Part shown: piece after piece, positions 18,654 to 27,561 of the stretch
Position numbering within the stretch: position 1 is the stretch's first letter
Layout of the letters: each line of letters starts with the position of its first letter
DNA from: Palleniella muris
GTDB lineage: Bacteria > Bacteroidota > Bacteroidia > Bacteroidales > Bacteroidaceae
Direction of reading: 5' to 3'
Assembly (NCBI RefSeq): GCF_004792655.1
Contig: NZ_SRZC01000002.1
Span: 186,001-250,000, forward strand
Length of the DNA stretch: 64,000 nt
Notes under the pieces: model-generated
The model's database searches: none
The model's input: only the letters and a program-made list of their open reading frames with translations
What the model was told of the DNA's origin: nothing
Translations under genes and position numbers: made by a program

Positions 18654-19025
18654 ATGGGATGGAAGAAACTGATACTCGGAGAGAAGATGCCGGACAAGAA
18701 CGACCCCAAGTATGCCGAAAGATACGAGAAGGAGGTCAGTGCCGGTCGGAAATGGGCCAAGTTTCTGAAAATTGACAAGGCCGCCGGATATGCGCAATGC
18801 TTCGCTTGCAAATACCCCAAAGTGTTCCTCACGCTGGTATTCGGCATCGTCATCGGATGCCTGACGCTGAATATCTGCCGCATGGTACAGATATACAACC
18901 GTCCGAAAACCGAGCAGACGGTCACGGCGACACAACATCAGGAGGAGCTGTTGAGACAGAAACGTAACAAACAAATCATAAATATAGAGAGCAATGACGC
19001 TGAAAGAACTTACAAGCAGGATTGA
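18654..19025 (+). CDS. Small single-pass membrane protein at the traL position
   Basis: About 123 residues from the ATG at 18654, 2 bases after the traK stop; an in-frame TTG at 18648 is an alternative. It has a basic, Lys-rich N-terminus, one membrane segment at about 60-82 (VFLTLVFGIVIGCLTLNICR), and a polar tail rich in Gln, Lys and Glu. Its size, anchor and place between traK and traM correspond to TraL of Bacteroidales conjugative transposons. Sequence similarity is not obvious, so only the position is claimed. It overlaps traM by 32 bases. Confidence 0.6.
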   Translation: MGWKKLILGEKMPDKNDPKYAERYEKEVSAGRKWAKFLKIDKAAGYAQCFACKYPKVFLTLVFGIVIGCLTLNICRMVQIYNRPKTEQTVTATQHQEELLRQKRNKQIINIESNDAERTYKQD

Positions 19026-20217
19026 CTGGCGTGCGCCTAAATACAGGCTGCCGGCTATCCTTTATCCCTTACTGCTGATTGCCGGGTACCTCATTTTTGA
19101 CGTATTCGATGTGGAACTGGCGGAAAAACCGTCCCACATGCAGACCACGGAGTACCTTAATCCGGAACTGCCGCAGGCGCAACTCCGCACCGACGAGATT
19201 GGCGGCAAGTATGAGAACATGGCCAAGTCATACGGCAAGATCCAGGACTATTCGGCCGTGGAGAACATCGACCGTGAACGCGGTGGCGATACGGAAGCAT
19301 ACGATTCCAAGTACACGGAACAAGACCTTGCCATGCTCGATGAAGAGGCAGAACGCCGTCTGCAGGAGATGCAGTCCCGGCTGGACAAGAGCCGTGAGCG
19401 CGGCATGGAGATGGCAAACGACTCCCTTGCCGAGCCGATGAGCGAGGATGAACGTCTCCGACGTGGCGCACAACGCCAGCAGGAAGCCCTCGACGAACTG
19501 AACAAGGCTTTGGCGGAAGCACGCCTGAACGGACAGAAAGGGCTTGAGGATGTAAAGGAACCCCAGGTACCTGCCGAGGAAACACCCAAGACAACAGGCA
19601 ATGTGACGGAAAACGAGGATGCCGTCACGCAACCACCCGAAGATGCCGCCACACAATCCGTGGTAAAGGCCAAGAAGCCTAACTCCGCCTATTTCAATAC
19701 CCTTGCGGAGAATGAGCCTGAGCCGAACCTTATCAAAGCGATTATCGACGAGGATGTGAAAGCCGTTGACGGTTCGCGTGTAAGGCTGCGTCTGCTCGAC
19801 GAGGTGGAGATAAACGGTGTTGTCCTTGCCAAGGGATCGTACATGTACGCCACTATGAGTGGATTTGGGCAGCAGCGTGTGAAAGGCACGGTCAAAAGCC
19901 TTATGGTGGATGACGAACTCCTGAAGGTGAGCCTGACACTCTACGACACCGACGGCATGGAGGGGCTTTATGTGCCCAATTCCTCTTTCCGTGAGACCAC
20001 CAAGGACATAGCATCCGGAGCAATGAGCAGCAATATGAGCATTAACAACGGCAGTTACGGCAATAACTTCACACAGTGGGGCATGCAGGCCATACAGAAC
20101 GCCTACCAGCAGACCACTGGGGCTATCTCGAAAGCCATCCGCAAGAACAAAGTGAAACTCAAATATGGCACCTTTGTCTATCTGGTCAATAGCAGGGAAA
20201 ACAACAAAAACAAGTAG
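18994..20217 (+). CDS. traM: TraM, VirB10-like protein
   Basis: A 407-residue protein with an N-terminal cytoplasmic stretch and one membrane helix (YRLPAILYPLLLIAGYLIFD, about residues 17-36). A long charged, coiled-coil and Pro/Thr-rich linker spans about 60-240, and the C-terminal globular domain (from about 250) contains the TraM pattern VRLRLLDEVEINGVVLAKGS. VirB10-type proteins span the envelope and open the channel. The gene order traK, traL-like, traM is the usual one. An orphan methyltransferase starts 1 base after its stop. Confidence 0.93.
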   Translation: MTLKELTSRIDWRAPKYRLPAILYPLLLIAGYLIFDVFDVELAEKPSHMQTTEYLNPELPQAQLRTDEIGGKYENMAKSYGKIQDYSAVENIDRERGGDTEAYDSKYTEQDLAMLDEEAERRLQEMQSRLDKSRERGMEMANDSLAEPMSEDERLRRGAQRQQEALDELNKALAEARLNGQKGLEDVKEPQVPAEETPKTTGNVTENEDAVTQPPEDAATQSVVKAKKPNSAYFNTLAENEPEPNLIKAIIDEDVKAVDGSRVRLRLLDEVEINGVVLAKGSYMYATMSGFGQQRVKGTVKSLMVDDELLKVSLTLYDTDGMEGLYVPNSSFRETTKDIASGAMSSNMSINNGSYGNNFTQWGMQAIQNAYQQTTGAISKAIRKNKVKLKYGTFVYLVNSRENNKNK

Positions 20218-20218
20218 G

Positions 20219-21016
20219 ATGATGATACAGATTGACAACATCTATAACGAGGACTGCCTAAAGGGGATGGCACGGATAGCAGACAAAAGTGTCGATGCCG
20301 TCGTGTGCGACCTGCCTTATGGCATCCTGAACCGTCGCAATAAAAATGCCGGTTGGGACAGGCAGATACCGCTGGAACCTCTATGGGAACAATATCGGCG
20401 CATTATCAAGCCGGACAGTCCCGTCATCCTGTTCGGGCAAGGGATGTTCACTGCAAGACTGCTGATGTCGCAGTCTGAATTGTGGAGATACAACCTTGTC
20501 TGGTATAAGGACAGGGCCAGCGGTCATCTGAACGCCAACCGTATGCCGTTAAGGAAGCATGAAGACATCCTTGTGTTCTACGAGCATCTGCCCGTGTATC
20601 ACCCGCAGATGGTTCCTTGCGATAAATCGCAGCGCAACCACGGACGGTGTACCAGTCAGGCATTTACCAACCGATGTTACGGCAACATGCGTATGACCGA
20701 TGTCCGCATCGCCGATGACAAATACCCGACCTCTGTCATTCAGATTCCTAAAGAACATAAAACCGGGACTTTCTTCCACCCGACGCAGAAGCCCGTTGCC
20801 CTCGTGGAGTATCTTATAAGGACATACACTGACGAGGGAGATGTGGTGCTTGACAACTGCATCGGTTCGGGAACCACGGCGATAGCCGCCATCCGAAGCG
20901 GACGTCACTATATCGGCTTCGAGACCGATGTCGGTTATTGCCGGATAGCCGAGGAAAGGATAAAGGCCGAGAGACTCACGGAAACAACAAACGAAAAACA
21001 AGAATATCAACAATGA
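20219..21016 (+). CDS. Orphan amino-methyltransferase (N6-adenine/N4-cytosine type)
   Basis: A 265-residue methyltransferase starting at the ATG at 20219. The catalytic DPPY-type motif reads DLPYGILN (about residue 34), and the AdoMet-binding region VVLDNCIGSGTTAIAAIRSG is near the C-terminus. Motif order (catalytic before AdoMet site) places it in the beta class. No restriction enzyme is next to it, so it is probably solitary, protecting transferred DNA from host restriction or marking it. It is embedded between traM and traN with a 4-base overlap with traN, so it is expressed together with transfer functions. Confidence 0.9.
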   Translation: MMIQIDNIYNEDCLKGMARIADKSVDAVVCDLPYGILNRRNKNAGWDRQIPLEPLWEQYRRIIKPDSPVILFGQGMFTARLLMSQSELWRYNLVWYKDRASGHLNANRMPLRKHEDILVFYEHLPVYHPQMVPCDKSQRNHGRCTSQAFTNRCYGNMRMTDVRIADDKYPTSVIQIPKEHKTGTFFHPTQKPVALVEYLIRTYTDEGDVVLDNCIGSGTTAIAAIRSGRHYIGFETDVGYCRIAEERIKAERLTETTNEKQEYQQ

Positions 21017-21861
21017 GAACAATGCTTTCAAAAATTCTTGCGGCATTCTTAATCACCGCCGCATTTCAGCCCATCAAAGCGCAGACCACCTATCAGGAAA
21101 TGGAGCAGCTGACCGTCAATGAACAGGTGACGACCGTCATCACCGCCTCCGAACCGATACGTTTTGTGGACATATCCACAGATTTGGTTGCCGGCGACCA
21201 GCCCATCAACAACACCGTCCGTCTGAAACCCAAGGAAGCTGGGCATGAAGACGGCGAGGTACTTGCCATTGTCACCATCGTGACCGAACGCTACCGCACC
21301 CAGTACGCCCTGCTATATACCACACGACTGACGGAGGCCGTCACCAGCAAGGAGATAGAACTGTCGGAGCGAAACGCCTACCACAATCCCGCCGTGTCGA
21401 TGTCCACAGAGGATATGTACCGCTATGCGCGTCAGATATGGACATCGCCTGCAAGGTTCCGTAACGTGGGCAGCAAGAAGCATCGCATGACCATGCGATT
21501 GAACAACATCTATTCGGCCGGCGATTACTTCTTCCTTGATTTTTCGGTGGAGAACCGCACCAACATCCGGTTTGACATTGACGAGGTAAGGCTCAAACTC
21601 TCCGACAAAAAAGTGTCGAAAGCCACGAACTCGCAGGTTGTGGAACTGAAGCCGGAGCTGATACTGGAACAGTCCCGGTCGTTCCTCCACGGTTACCGCA
21701 ATGTGATTGTGGTGAAGAAACTTACTTTCCCAAACGACAAGGTGCTGACGGTGGAGCTGACGGAGAAACAGATTTCCGGACGCACCATATCCTTGAACAT
21801 CGACTATGAGGATGTGCTGTCGGCCGACGGATTCAGCAACGCATTATTGAGGGAGGAATAA
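21013..21861 (+). CDS. traN: TraN (DUF4138), outer-envelope conjugation protein
   Basis: A 282-residue protein from the ATG at 21013 (overlapping the methyltransferase stop), with a signal peptide ending near residue 21 (PIKAQ). The mature part is beta-rich and contains the DUF4138/TraN pattern (PIRFVDISTDLVAGDQPINN and NIRFDIDEVRLKLSDKK). TraN is the VirB9-like outer component that caps the channel with TraM. Its place after traM and before traO is standard. An upstream in-frame start inside the methyltransferase was rejected. Confidence 0.92.
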   Translation: MRTMLSKILAAFLITAAFQPIKAQTTYQEMEQLTVNEQVTTVITASEPIRFVDISTDLVAGDQPINNTVRLKPKEAGHEDGEVLAIVTIVTERYRTQYALLYTTRLTEAVTSKEIELSERNAYHNPAVSMSTEDMYRYARQIWTSPARFRNVGSKKHRMTMRLNNIYSAGDYFFLDFSVENRTNIRFDIDEVRLKLSDKKVSKATNSQVVELKPELILEQSRSFLHGYRNVIVVKKLTFPNDKVLTVELTEKQISGRTISLNIDYEDVLSADGFSNALLREE

Positions 21862-21864
21862 ACC

Positions 21865-22371
21865 ATGAAGAAGATACTGATGATTCTTGTCGCTGTGCTT
21901 GCCATATCATCCTCAGCTTTTGCCGGTGATCGTGACGGACGGGTGTCTTTGGGTATCGGTCTCTTGTATGAGAACGGTCTGGATGCTACTCTCAGCTATG
22001 AGCGTGAGAACGCCTATCACAATGCCTGGGAGTTTTTCGCCAACGGTTATCTCAAGTGGGATAAATGTGCCTCATGTGGCCATGTCTGCCCGGATTCTTT
22101 CTGGAAGAACTACCGTTCATGGAGCGTCGGTGTTGCCTACAAGCCATGCGTGGTCAGAGGTCGCAACCATTACGGCAGTTTTCGCTTCGGCGGTTCGCTC
22201 GGCTCGGACACCCACAAGGTGCTGGGCGGCATACATGCTGGGTATGAGCACAACTACCGGCTGCGTGGCGGTTGGCAGGTGTACTGGCAGGTGAAGTCAG
22301 ACCTGATGATAAAAGGCAAAGACCTGTTCCGCACAGGCATCGTGTTAGGAGTCAAACTACCTGTAAAATAA
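21865..22371 (+). CDS. traO: TraO conjugal transfer protein
   Basis: A 168-residue exported protein with a signal peptide ending at AFAG (residue 19-22). Mature sequence is aromatic- and glycine-rich, with beta-strand periodicity typical of TraO (SLGIGLLYENGLDATLSYER and WSVGVAYKPCVVRGRNHYGS). It is thought to sit in the outer membrane. A Cys pair pattern (CASCGHVC, about 69-76) is notable. It starts 3 bases after traN. Confidence 0.85.
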   Translation: MKKILMILVAVLAISSSAFAGDRDGRVSLGIGLLYENGLDATLSYERENAYHNAWEFFANGYLKWDKCASCGHVCPDSFWKNYRSWSVGVAYKPCVVRGRNHYGSFRFGGSLGSDTHKVLGGIHAGYEHNYRLRGGWQVYWQVKSDLMIKGKDLFRTGIVLGVKLPVK

Positions 22372-22377
22372 GAAGTC

Positions 22378-23166
22378 ATGAAAACCAATTATGTGAAAAT
22401 ACTGAACCGTATGAACAAGATAATCAATCGAGTCAATGCCCGTAAGCAGACGGAACTCCGTTCCAAAAGCAAGGGGCTGAAAGTGAAATGGAACCGGGCG
22501 TGGAAGATGTTACGATGTAACTACTTCTGTCTGTTTTCGCTTGTGCTGTCTGTGGCACTCGCATCCTGTGACGGGCATCACGAGATTATCGACACCTCGA
22601 TGCAGGTAGGCCATGTGCTCTGTACCGACGGTCGTGTCATGCCTTTTGAGGAATGTGAGCGTCTGGATAAGGAGCCTATTGCCGTGGTGTTCCATCTCGG
22701 CTATGATGAAAAGACGGAAGGGAAAGGATATGCCGTGTATCTCCGCGATTTGTCGAACGAAGCCTTTGCCGACAGCGTGGGCGTGGCACAGGGAACATCC
22801 GCAGACCTGTACGCACATGACGGCAATGCCAACACCTACGAAATGTATGCCTGTAACGGCTGCGGTTCACCTGCTGCCAATGCCGTATTTGCGATGTGGC
22901 GTTACGGACAGAGTGCCTATATTCCCTCAGTGGCCCAGATGCGTCTGCTGTATGTAGCCAAGCCGTACATCAACCATATCATTGAGAGATGTGGCGGAGA
23001 GCCGTTGCCAGACGAGGCGGACGAAGTATGGTACTGGACATCCACAGAGGTGTCAGGACAGGAAACCTCGAAAGCCTGGCTCTATTCGCTCGGCAGCGGT
23101 GCTGTGCAGGAGACGCCCAAGCTTCAATCCCATAAAGTAAGACCCGTGGTAACATTGAACGACTAA
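22378..23166 (+). CDS. Lipoprotein with DUF1566/Lcl-like domain
   Basis: A 262-residue protein, if the first ATG is used. A better signal begins at Met-44 (22507), with a hydrophobic stretch then SVALASCDGHH, the probable lipidation site. The mature domain resembles DUF1566/Lcl: AYIPSVAQMRLLYVAKPYI, VWYWTSTEVSGQETSKAWLY and the terminal HKVRPVV. It shares a domain with the lipoprotein at 8447-9913 (both have a GH[FV]L..DG segment). Following traO, it may help anchor or decorate the transfer apparatus; this is inference. Confidence 0.55.
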   Translation: MKTNYVKILNRMNKIINRVNARKQTELRSKSKGLKVKWNRAWKMLRCNYFCLFSLVLSVALASCDGHHEIIDTSMQVGHVLCTDGRVMPFEECERLDKEPIAVVFHLGYDEKTEGKGYAVYLRDLSNEAFADSVGVAQGTSADLYAHDGNANTYEMYACNGCGSPAANAVFAMWRYGQSAYIPSVAQMRLLYVAKPYINHIIERCGGEPLPDEADEVWYWTSTEVSGQETSKAWLYSLGSGAVQETPKLQSHKVRPVVTLND

Positions 23167-23167
23167 A

Positions 23168-23953
23168 ATGAAGAACAATATGAACATCATACATATCCTT
23201 TTCGGCATCGTACTGATATTGCTGGTGCTGATACAGACTTACAACTCCGTGAAGGCGGAATCCCATCGTCAGGAGTTACAACAGATTTGTGATTTCCTGC
23301 AATCACGGAAAGACACCATGGATTCCCTGCTCAGCCGCTTTGACGGCATCCTCGGTGACATGGCATCCGACAATGAGAGAAACACTGTCCTGAAAAACCA
23401 TGCGACAGAGCTGGATAAACTTGTCAAAGAGCTCAGATATGAACAGTCTTGCCTTGAATCCGGGAACCGGTCAATGAAATCGAAACAGAAAAGGCTGCTG
23501 ACCATCAAGGGAAAACTCATAAACGAGACCAACGAAATCAAGGAAAAGATACGGCAGAGGAAAAACACGATAGCGCAGCTTGAAATCAGGATTGACTCGT
23601 TGAAGAGAATTAAGGCGGGACTTGATATAGAAATAGACAATAGCCTTGGGAACGAGATGGACTGTCTCTCAGAACCAGTATCTGGTCTGAATATTCCGCC
23701 GTCTATTAAATCAATTCTGGACTCCCAAGGGATTACATGCATCGGCGAGTTGTCCAGTCTTGACAGGGATTACTTACAAGGCATCAGTGGTATCGGTACG
23801 ATAAGTATCGACCGTATAGATGCAGCCCTTCAGGAAAAAGGTACGTACCTCGGTATGGATGCGGTCAAGGTCAACGGTCGCTGGTACAGGATTGAGGAAG
23901 AGCAGACTTCAGAACAGTCACAGGAATCAACACAGGAACAGACAACAGAGTAA
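23168..23953 (+). CDS. Membrane-anchored coiled-coil protein with RNA-polymerase alpha-CTD-like domain
   Basis: A 261-residue protein with an N-terminal membrane helix (residues 8-22), a long coiled coil at about 35-160 rich in Lys, Glu and Arg, and a compact C-terminal domain at about 173-230. That domain reads like a helix-hairpin-helix of the alpha-CTD type (SILDSQGITCIGELSSLDRD, then LQGISGIGTISIDRIDAALQ). Such domains bind DNA or partner proteins. The tail is Gln/Glu/Thr-rich. It lies 3 bases before the VirD4 coupling protein, so it could present DNA or the relaxosome to it. The fold is a reading from sequence pattern, not a search result. Confidence 0.5.
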   Translation: MKNNMNIIHILFGIVLILLVLIQTYNSVKAESHRQELQQICDFLQSRKDTMDSLLSRFDGILGDMASDNERNTVLKNHATELDKLVKELRYEQSCLESGNRSMKSKQKRLLTIKGKLINETNEIKEKIRQRKNTIAQLEIRIDSLKRIKAGLDIEIDNSLGNEMDCLSEPVSGLNIPPSIKSILDSQGITCIGELSSLDRDYLQGISGIGTISIDRIDAALQEKGTYLGMDAVKVNGRWYRIEEEQTSEQSQESTQEQTTE

Positions 23954-23956
23954 ACT

Positions 23957-26143
23957 ATGGAAGAAACAAAAGAGATACAAGGACTTTACAAGATATTCCG
24001 TGCAGCGGTCTATATCTCGCTGCTGCTGGAATTTTTCGAGTATGCCGTCGATCCGGAGACCCTTGACCATTGGAACGGGGTACTCGTGGACATCCATGAC
24101 CGTATCAAGACATGGTTCATCTACCATGACGGAAACCTGATATATGCCAAGGTGACGACCTTCCTTCTTATCTGCATCACCTGTGTGGGAACGCGCAACA
24201 AGAAACACCTTGAGATGGATGCCCGGAAGCAAGTGCTTTATCCGTTGCTCGGCGGTGTCGGTCTGGTCGTACTGTCCGTGTGGCTCTTCGGTTTCTCGAT
24301 AATGCCGCGCATCTACACGCTGAAGGTAAACATCTGGCTTTACATGATACTGTCCGTTGTCGGTGCGGTGCTCATCCATATTGCTCTTGACAATATCTCA
24401 AAGTTTCTGAAGGAAGGACTGTTGAAAGACCGCTTCAACTTTGAGAATGAAAGTTTTGAGCAGGCAACCGAAGCGGTGGAGAACAAGTATTCGGTGAACA
24501 TCCCCATGCGTTTCTATTACAAAGGGAAATTCCGCCGGGGCTGCGTGTCCGTTTCCAACCCTTTCAGAGGCACATGGGTCGTTGGCACTCCCGGCTCGGG
24601 CAAAACATTCAGTATCATCGAGCCGTTCATTCGTCAGCACTCCGCCAAAGGCTTCGCTATGGTGGTGTATGATTACAAGTTCCCTACCTTAGCCACCAAA
24701 CTATACTATCACTATCTGAAAAACAAGCGACAGGGAAAGACACCGGCAAACTGCCAGTTCAATGTCATCAATTTCGTTGATGTGGAGTATTCCCGGCGTG
24801 TAAACCCGATACAGGCGAAATACATTCCGAACCTTGCAGCAGCCAGCGAGACCGCCGAGACCTTGCTTGAATCTTTGCAGAAGGGAAAGAAAGAAGGCGG
24901 TGGCGGTTCTGACCAGTTCTTCCAGACCTCGGCCGTGAACTTCCTTGCCGCTTGTATCTATTTCTTCGTGAACTATGAGAAAGAACCGTATGATTCCTCC
25001 GGCAGACAACTTTACGCTGACAAGGTGCAAGACCCGGTGACAAGGATATGGAAACCGACAGGCATCGTGCGTGAATACAAGGACGGTCCGGTGACAGAAC
25101 CGGCCTATTGGCTTGGTAAATACAGCGATATGCCGCATATCCTCTCGTTTCTTAACCAAAGCTATCAGACCATCTTCGATGTGCTGCAGACCGACAACGA
25201 GGTGGCACCGTTGCTCGGTCCGTTCCAGACCGCTTTGCAGAATAAGGCGATGGAGCAGCTGGAGGGTATGATCGGTACGCTCCGTGTCTATACCTCACGT
25301 CTCGCTACCAAGGAATCGTATTGGATATTCCATCGTGATGGTGATGATTTCGATCTGAAGGTTAGCGACCCTAAGAACCCGTCGTATCTGCTGATAGCGA
25401 ACGACCCCGAAATGGAGAGCATAATCGGAGCGTTGAACGCCCTTATCCTTAACCGCCTTGTCACGCGAGTGAATACCGGCCAGGGGAAGAATATCCCGGT
25501 GAGTATCATCGTCGATGAGTTGCCGACCCTGTACTTCCACAAAATAGATCGCCTTATCGGTACTGCCCGAAGCAATAAGGTAAGCGTAACGCTTGGTTTT
25601 CAGGAATTGCCGCAGTTGGAGGCCGACTATGGCAAAGTGGGCATGCAAAAGATCATCACGACTGTGGGAAATGTGGTGAGTGGTTCGGCAAGAAGCAAAG
25701 AAACGCTGGAATGGTTGTCGAATGACATCTTCGGAAAGGTGGTGCAGCTCAAGAGAGGCGTCACCATAGACCGTGACAAGACGAGTATCAACCTGAACGA
25801 AAACCTTGACAGCCTTGTGCCTGCAAGCAAAATATCGGATATGCCGACCGGCTGGATATGCGGACAGACGGCAAGGGATTTCGTCAAGACCAAGACTGGG
25901 CGCGGCGACAGCATGAATATACAGGAATCGGAAGAGTTCCAGACCACCAAATTCTTTTGCAAGACGGATTTCGACATGGCGGAGATAGCCAGGGAGGAAG
26001 CCGAATATGTGGAGCTGCCCAAGTTCTATACTTTCCCGTCGAAAGAAGAAAGGGAACGAGTGTTGTATAAGAACTTTCTTCGTGTGGGAATCGAAGTGAA
26101 GACGATGATAGCGGAAATACAACGGAGAGCCCATGCGAAATAA
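23957..26143 (+). CDS. VirD4/TraG-type coupling protein
   Basis: A 728-residue type IV coupling protein. The first ~150 residues contain several membrane segments, and Walker A is GTPGSGKTFS near residue 211. A Walker B-like SIIVDELPTLYF occurs around 515, followed by RLIGTARSNKVSVTLGFQE, typical of the TraG/TraD/VirD4 family. It links the relaxosome to the channel and is the hexameric pump for the DNA-protein complex. The start follows the alpha-CTD-like protein by 3 bases, and the end overlaps the lysozyme gene by 11 bases. Confidence 0.93.
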   Translation: MEETKEIQGLYKIFRAAVYISLLLEFFEYAVDPETLDHWNGVLVDIHDRIKTWFIYHDGNLIYAKVTTFLLICITCVGTRNKKHLEMDARKQVLYPLLGGVGLVVLSVWLFGFSIMPRIYTLKVNIWLYMILSVVGAVLIHIALDNISKFLKEGLLKDRFNFENESFEQATEAVENKYSVNIPMRFYYKGKFRRGCVSVSNPFRGTWVVGTPGSGKTFSIIEPFIRQHSAKGFAMVVYDYKFPTLATKLYYHYLKNKRQGKTPANCQFNVINFVDVEYSRRVNPIQAKYIPNLAAASETAETLLESLQKGKKEGGGGSDQFFQTSAVNFLAACIYFFVNYEKEPYDSSGRQLYADKVQDPVTRIWKPTGIVREYKDGPVTEPAYWLGKYSDMPHILSFLNQSYQTIFDVLQTDNEVAPLLGPFQTALQNKAMEQLEGMIGTLRVYTSRLATKESYWIFHRDGDDFDLKVSDPKNPSYLLIANDPEMESIIGALNALILNRLVTRVNTGQGKNIPVSIIVDELPTLYFHKIDRLIGTARSNKVSVTLGFQELPQLEADYGKVGMQKIITTVGNVVSGSARSKETLEWLSNDIFGKVVQLKRGVTIDRDKTSINLNENLDSLVPASKISDMPTGWICGQTARDFVKTKTGRGDSMNIQESEEFQTTKFFCKTDFDMAEIAREEAEYVELPKFYTFPSKEERERVLYKNFLRVGIEVKTMIAEIQRRAHAK

Positions 26144-26654
26144 ATTCAGAATACTTGTCATCGTCCTGTTTGTCTGTATCTGTATAGAGTCAGGTTCAGC
26201 CCAGCCTACGGTGCGGCGGCTCATGGAGCTGCCTCCGTTTGAGCGGGCTGTACTGATTATCAAACATTACGAGACACTTCATCGCCCGGAACACTGGCCG
26301 ACCATTGGCTATGGTCATGTTGTCCAGCCGGGCGAATCATACCGTAAAGGCGTGCAACTCACTGAACGTCAGGCTGACGCCTTACTTAGAAAGGATTTAC
26401 GGAAATTCTGCGCCCTGTATCGGTCATACGGGGCGGACAGCCTGTTGCTTGCCTGTCTGAGCTATAACTGTGGTCCGGCTCCAGTTCTTGGAGGAAAGGG
26501 ATATAAGAAAAGTCGTCTGTTGCGTAGGATAGAAGCCGGTGACAGGAATATTCTGGCTGATTATCTTTCTTTTTGTCATTACAAAGGCAAGCATCATTCC
26601 GGGATTTGGCGTCGGCGATGGATAGAATATCAGTTGCTTTGTGCAGATTTGTAA
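26133..26654 (+). CDS. Lysozyme-like peptidoglycan hydrolase (GH24 type)
   Basis: A 173-residue protein with a signal peptide ending at GSAQ (residues 22-25). The phage-lysozyme pattern is clear: a Glu within KHYETLHRPEHWPTIGYGHV (about residues 47-66) corresponds to the catalytic Glu-x-Thr-Ile-Gly-Tyr-Gly-His layout, and later LACLSYNCGPAPV fits the second conserved region. In conjugation it should open the cell wall locally for the transfer channel, like VirB1. It overlaps the coupling-protein gene and is the last gene of the transfer operon. Confidence 0.88.
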   Translation: MRNKFRILVIVLFVCICIESGSAQPTVRRLMELPPFERAVLIIKHYETLHRPEHWPTIGYGHVVQPGESYRKGVQLTERQADALLRKDLRKFCALYRSYGADSLLLACLSYNCGPAPVLGGKGYKKSRLLRRIEAGDRNILADYLSFCHYKGKHHSGIWRRRWIEYQLLCADL

Positions 26655-26760
26655 TGGATATAAATGATAACAACTGTATTGAAAAAGGCAGTCCAAGGCA
26701 CATTCCACAATCAAAATTTCCACATTTTCACTGTTATGCCCCGGGCTGCCATAAATTAGT

Positions 26761-26837
26761 TTACATTCGTAATGTAATACAAAGGTACATAAATATAACG
26801 AATTATTTGCCCTCTCCTAATTAATTTATTAATTTTG
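26761..26837 (+). promoter_or_regulatory. TetR-1 promoter with an upstream palindrome
   Basis: TTTG at 26806-26809 and TAATTTTG at 26830-26837 are separated by 20 bases, an exact Bacteroidetes promoter for the TetR gene starting at 26877. Upstream, TTACATT (26761-26767) and AATGTAA (26771-26777) form a palindrome with a 3-base centre, a possible TetR operator. A minus-strand -7 element (TACCTTTG, 26780-26787) overlaps this region, but no minus-strand gene follows it. Confidence 0.55.
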
Positions 26838-26876
26838 TGCAGTAATTACATGTCGAATCATCTGAATCAGAGCTAA

Positions 26877-27482
26877 ATGAATAAAAACAACCGTAAAGAA
26901 CAGCTCTATCATGAAGCGTTTAAGCTGTTCCTATCCAAACCATTTGAAGCCGTAAGCATAGCTGATATAGAAAATGCTTCCGGCATGACGCGCGGTGCCA
27001 TAACATATTATGCCAAAGACAAATTGGGCTTATTCTATTCCGTAGTAAAATACTATTTGGTTGATACGCAGAATTTGAAACAGAAAATCACTCAAACGGA
27101 ATTTGATTCACTGAAAGATTTTATAGAGGCTTATGTGAATGGCTGTCAAGAGACTATGAATCGTTTTAACGATGTAGGCAAAAACGTGCAAAATGCAAGT
27201 AGAGCATATATGTCATTGATTTTGCAAATATGCAAATATTTCCCAGATTTACACTCTCAGTACCTTGAAAACAGGAATCAGGAGGTTATAATTTGGATTG
27301 GAGTGTTGCAAAAAGCCATTGAACATAAGGAAATAAAGAGCGATATTGATATAATGAATACTGCTCGTAATTTTATGAACCTCTTTTATGGACAATCATA
27401 TATAGACTCATTGTCTGTCGGATTGAACACAGTTGAACTGAGAATGCAGTTGATGAATCTCTATAAGTTACTCAGGATTTAG
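26877..27482 (+). CDS. TetR/AcrR-family regulator (TetR-1)
   Basis: A 201-residue regulator with an N-terminal helix-turn-helix (AVSIADIENASGMTRGAITY, about residues 24-43) followed by YAKDKLGLFYSVV, the usual third-helix boundary of TetR proteins. The remaining ~140 residues are helical and would bind a small ligand. It is 80 bases upstream of the ketosynthase on the same strand and similar in the DNA-binding region to the second regulator at 28918. It likely controls the ketosynthase gene, its own promoter, or both. Confidence 0.85.
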   Translation: MNKNNRKEQLYHEAFKLFLSKPFEAVSIADIENASGMTRGAITYYAKDKLGLFYSVVKYYLVDTQNLKQKITQTEFDSLKDFIEAYVNGCQETMNRFNDVGKNVQNASRAYMSLILQICKYFPDLHSQYLENRNQEVIIWIGVLQKAIEHKEIKSDIDIMNTARNFMNLFYGQSYIDSLSVGLNTVELRMQLMNLYKLLRI

Positions 27483-27500
27483 ATTTTAATTACGGAAATA

Positions 27501-27532
27501 TTTCTCTAATTCATAAAAATGCCATACCTTTG
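27501..27532 (+). promoter_or_regulatory. Promoter of the ketosynthase gene
   Basis: TTTC at 27501-27504 and TACCTTTG at 27525-27532 lie 20 bases apart, close to the Bacteroidetes consensus. The gene starts 29 bases further on, so the ketosynthase has its own transcript in addition to any read-through from TetR-1. Confidence 0.6.
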
Positions 27533-27561
27533 CCAAAAAGATAACAAGTATTATGTAATTT

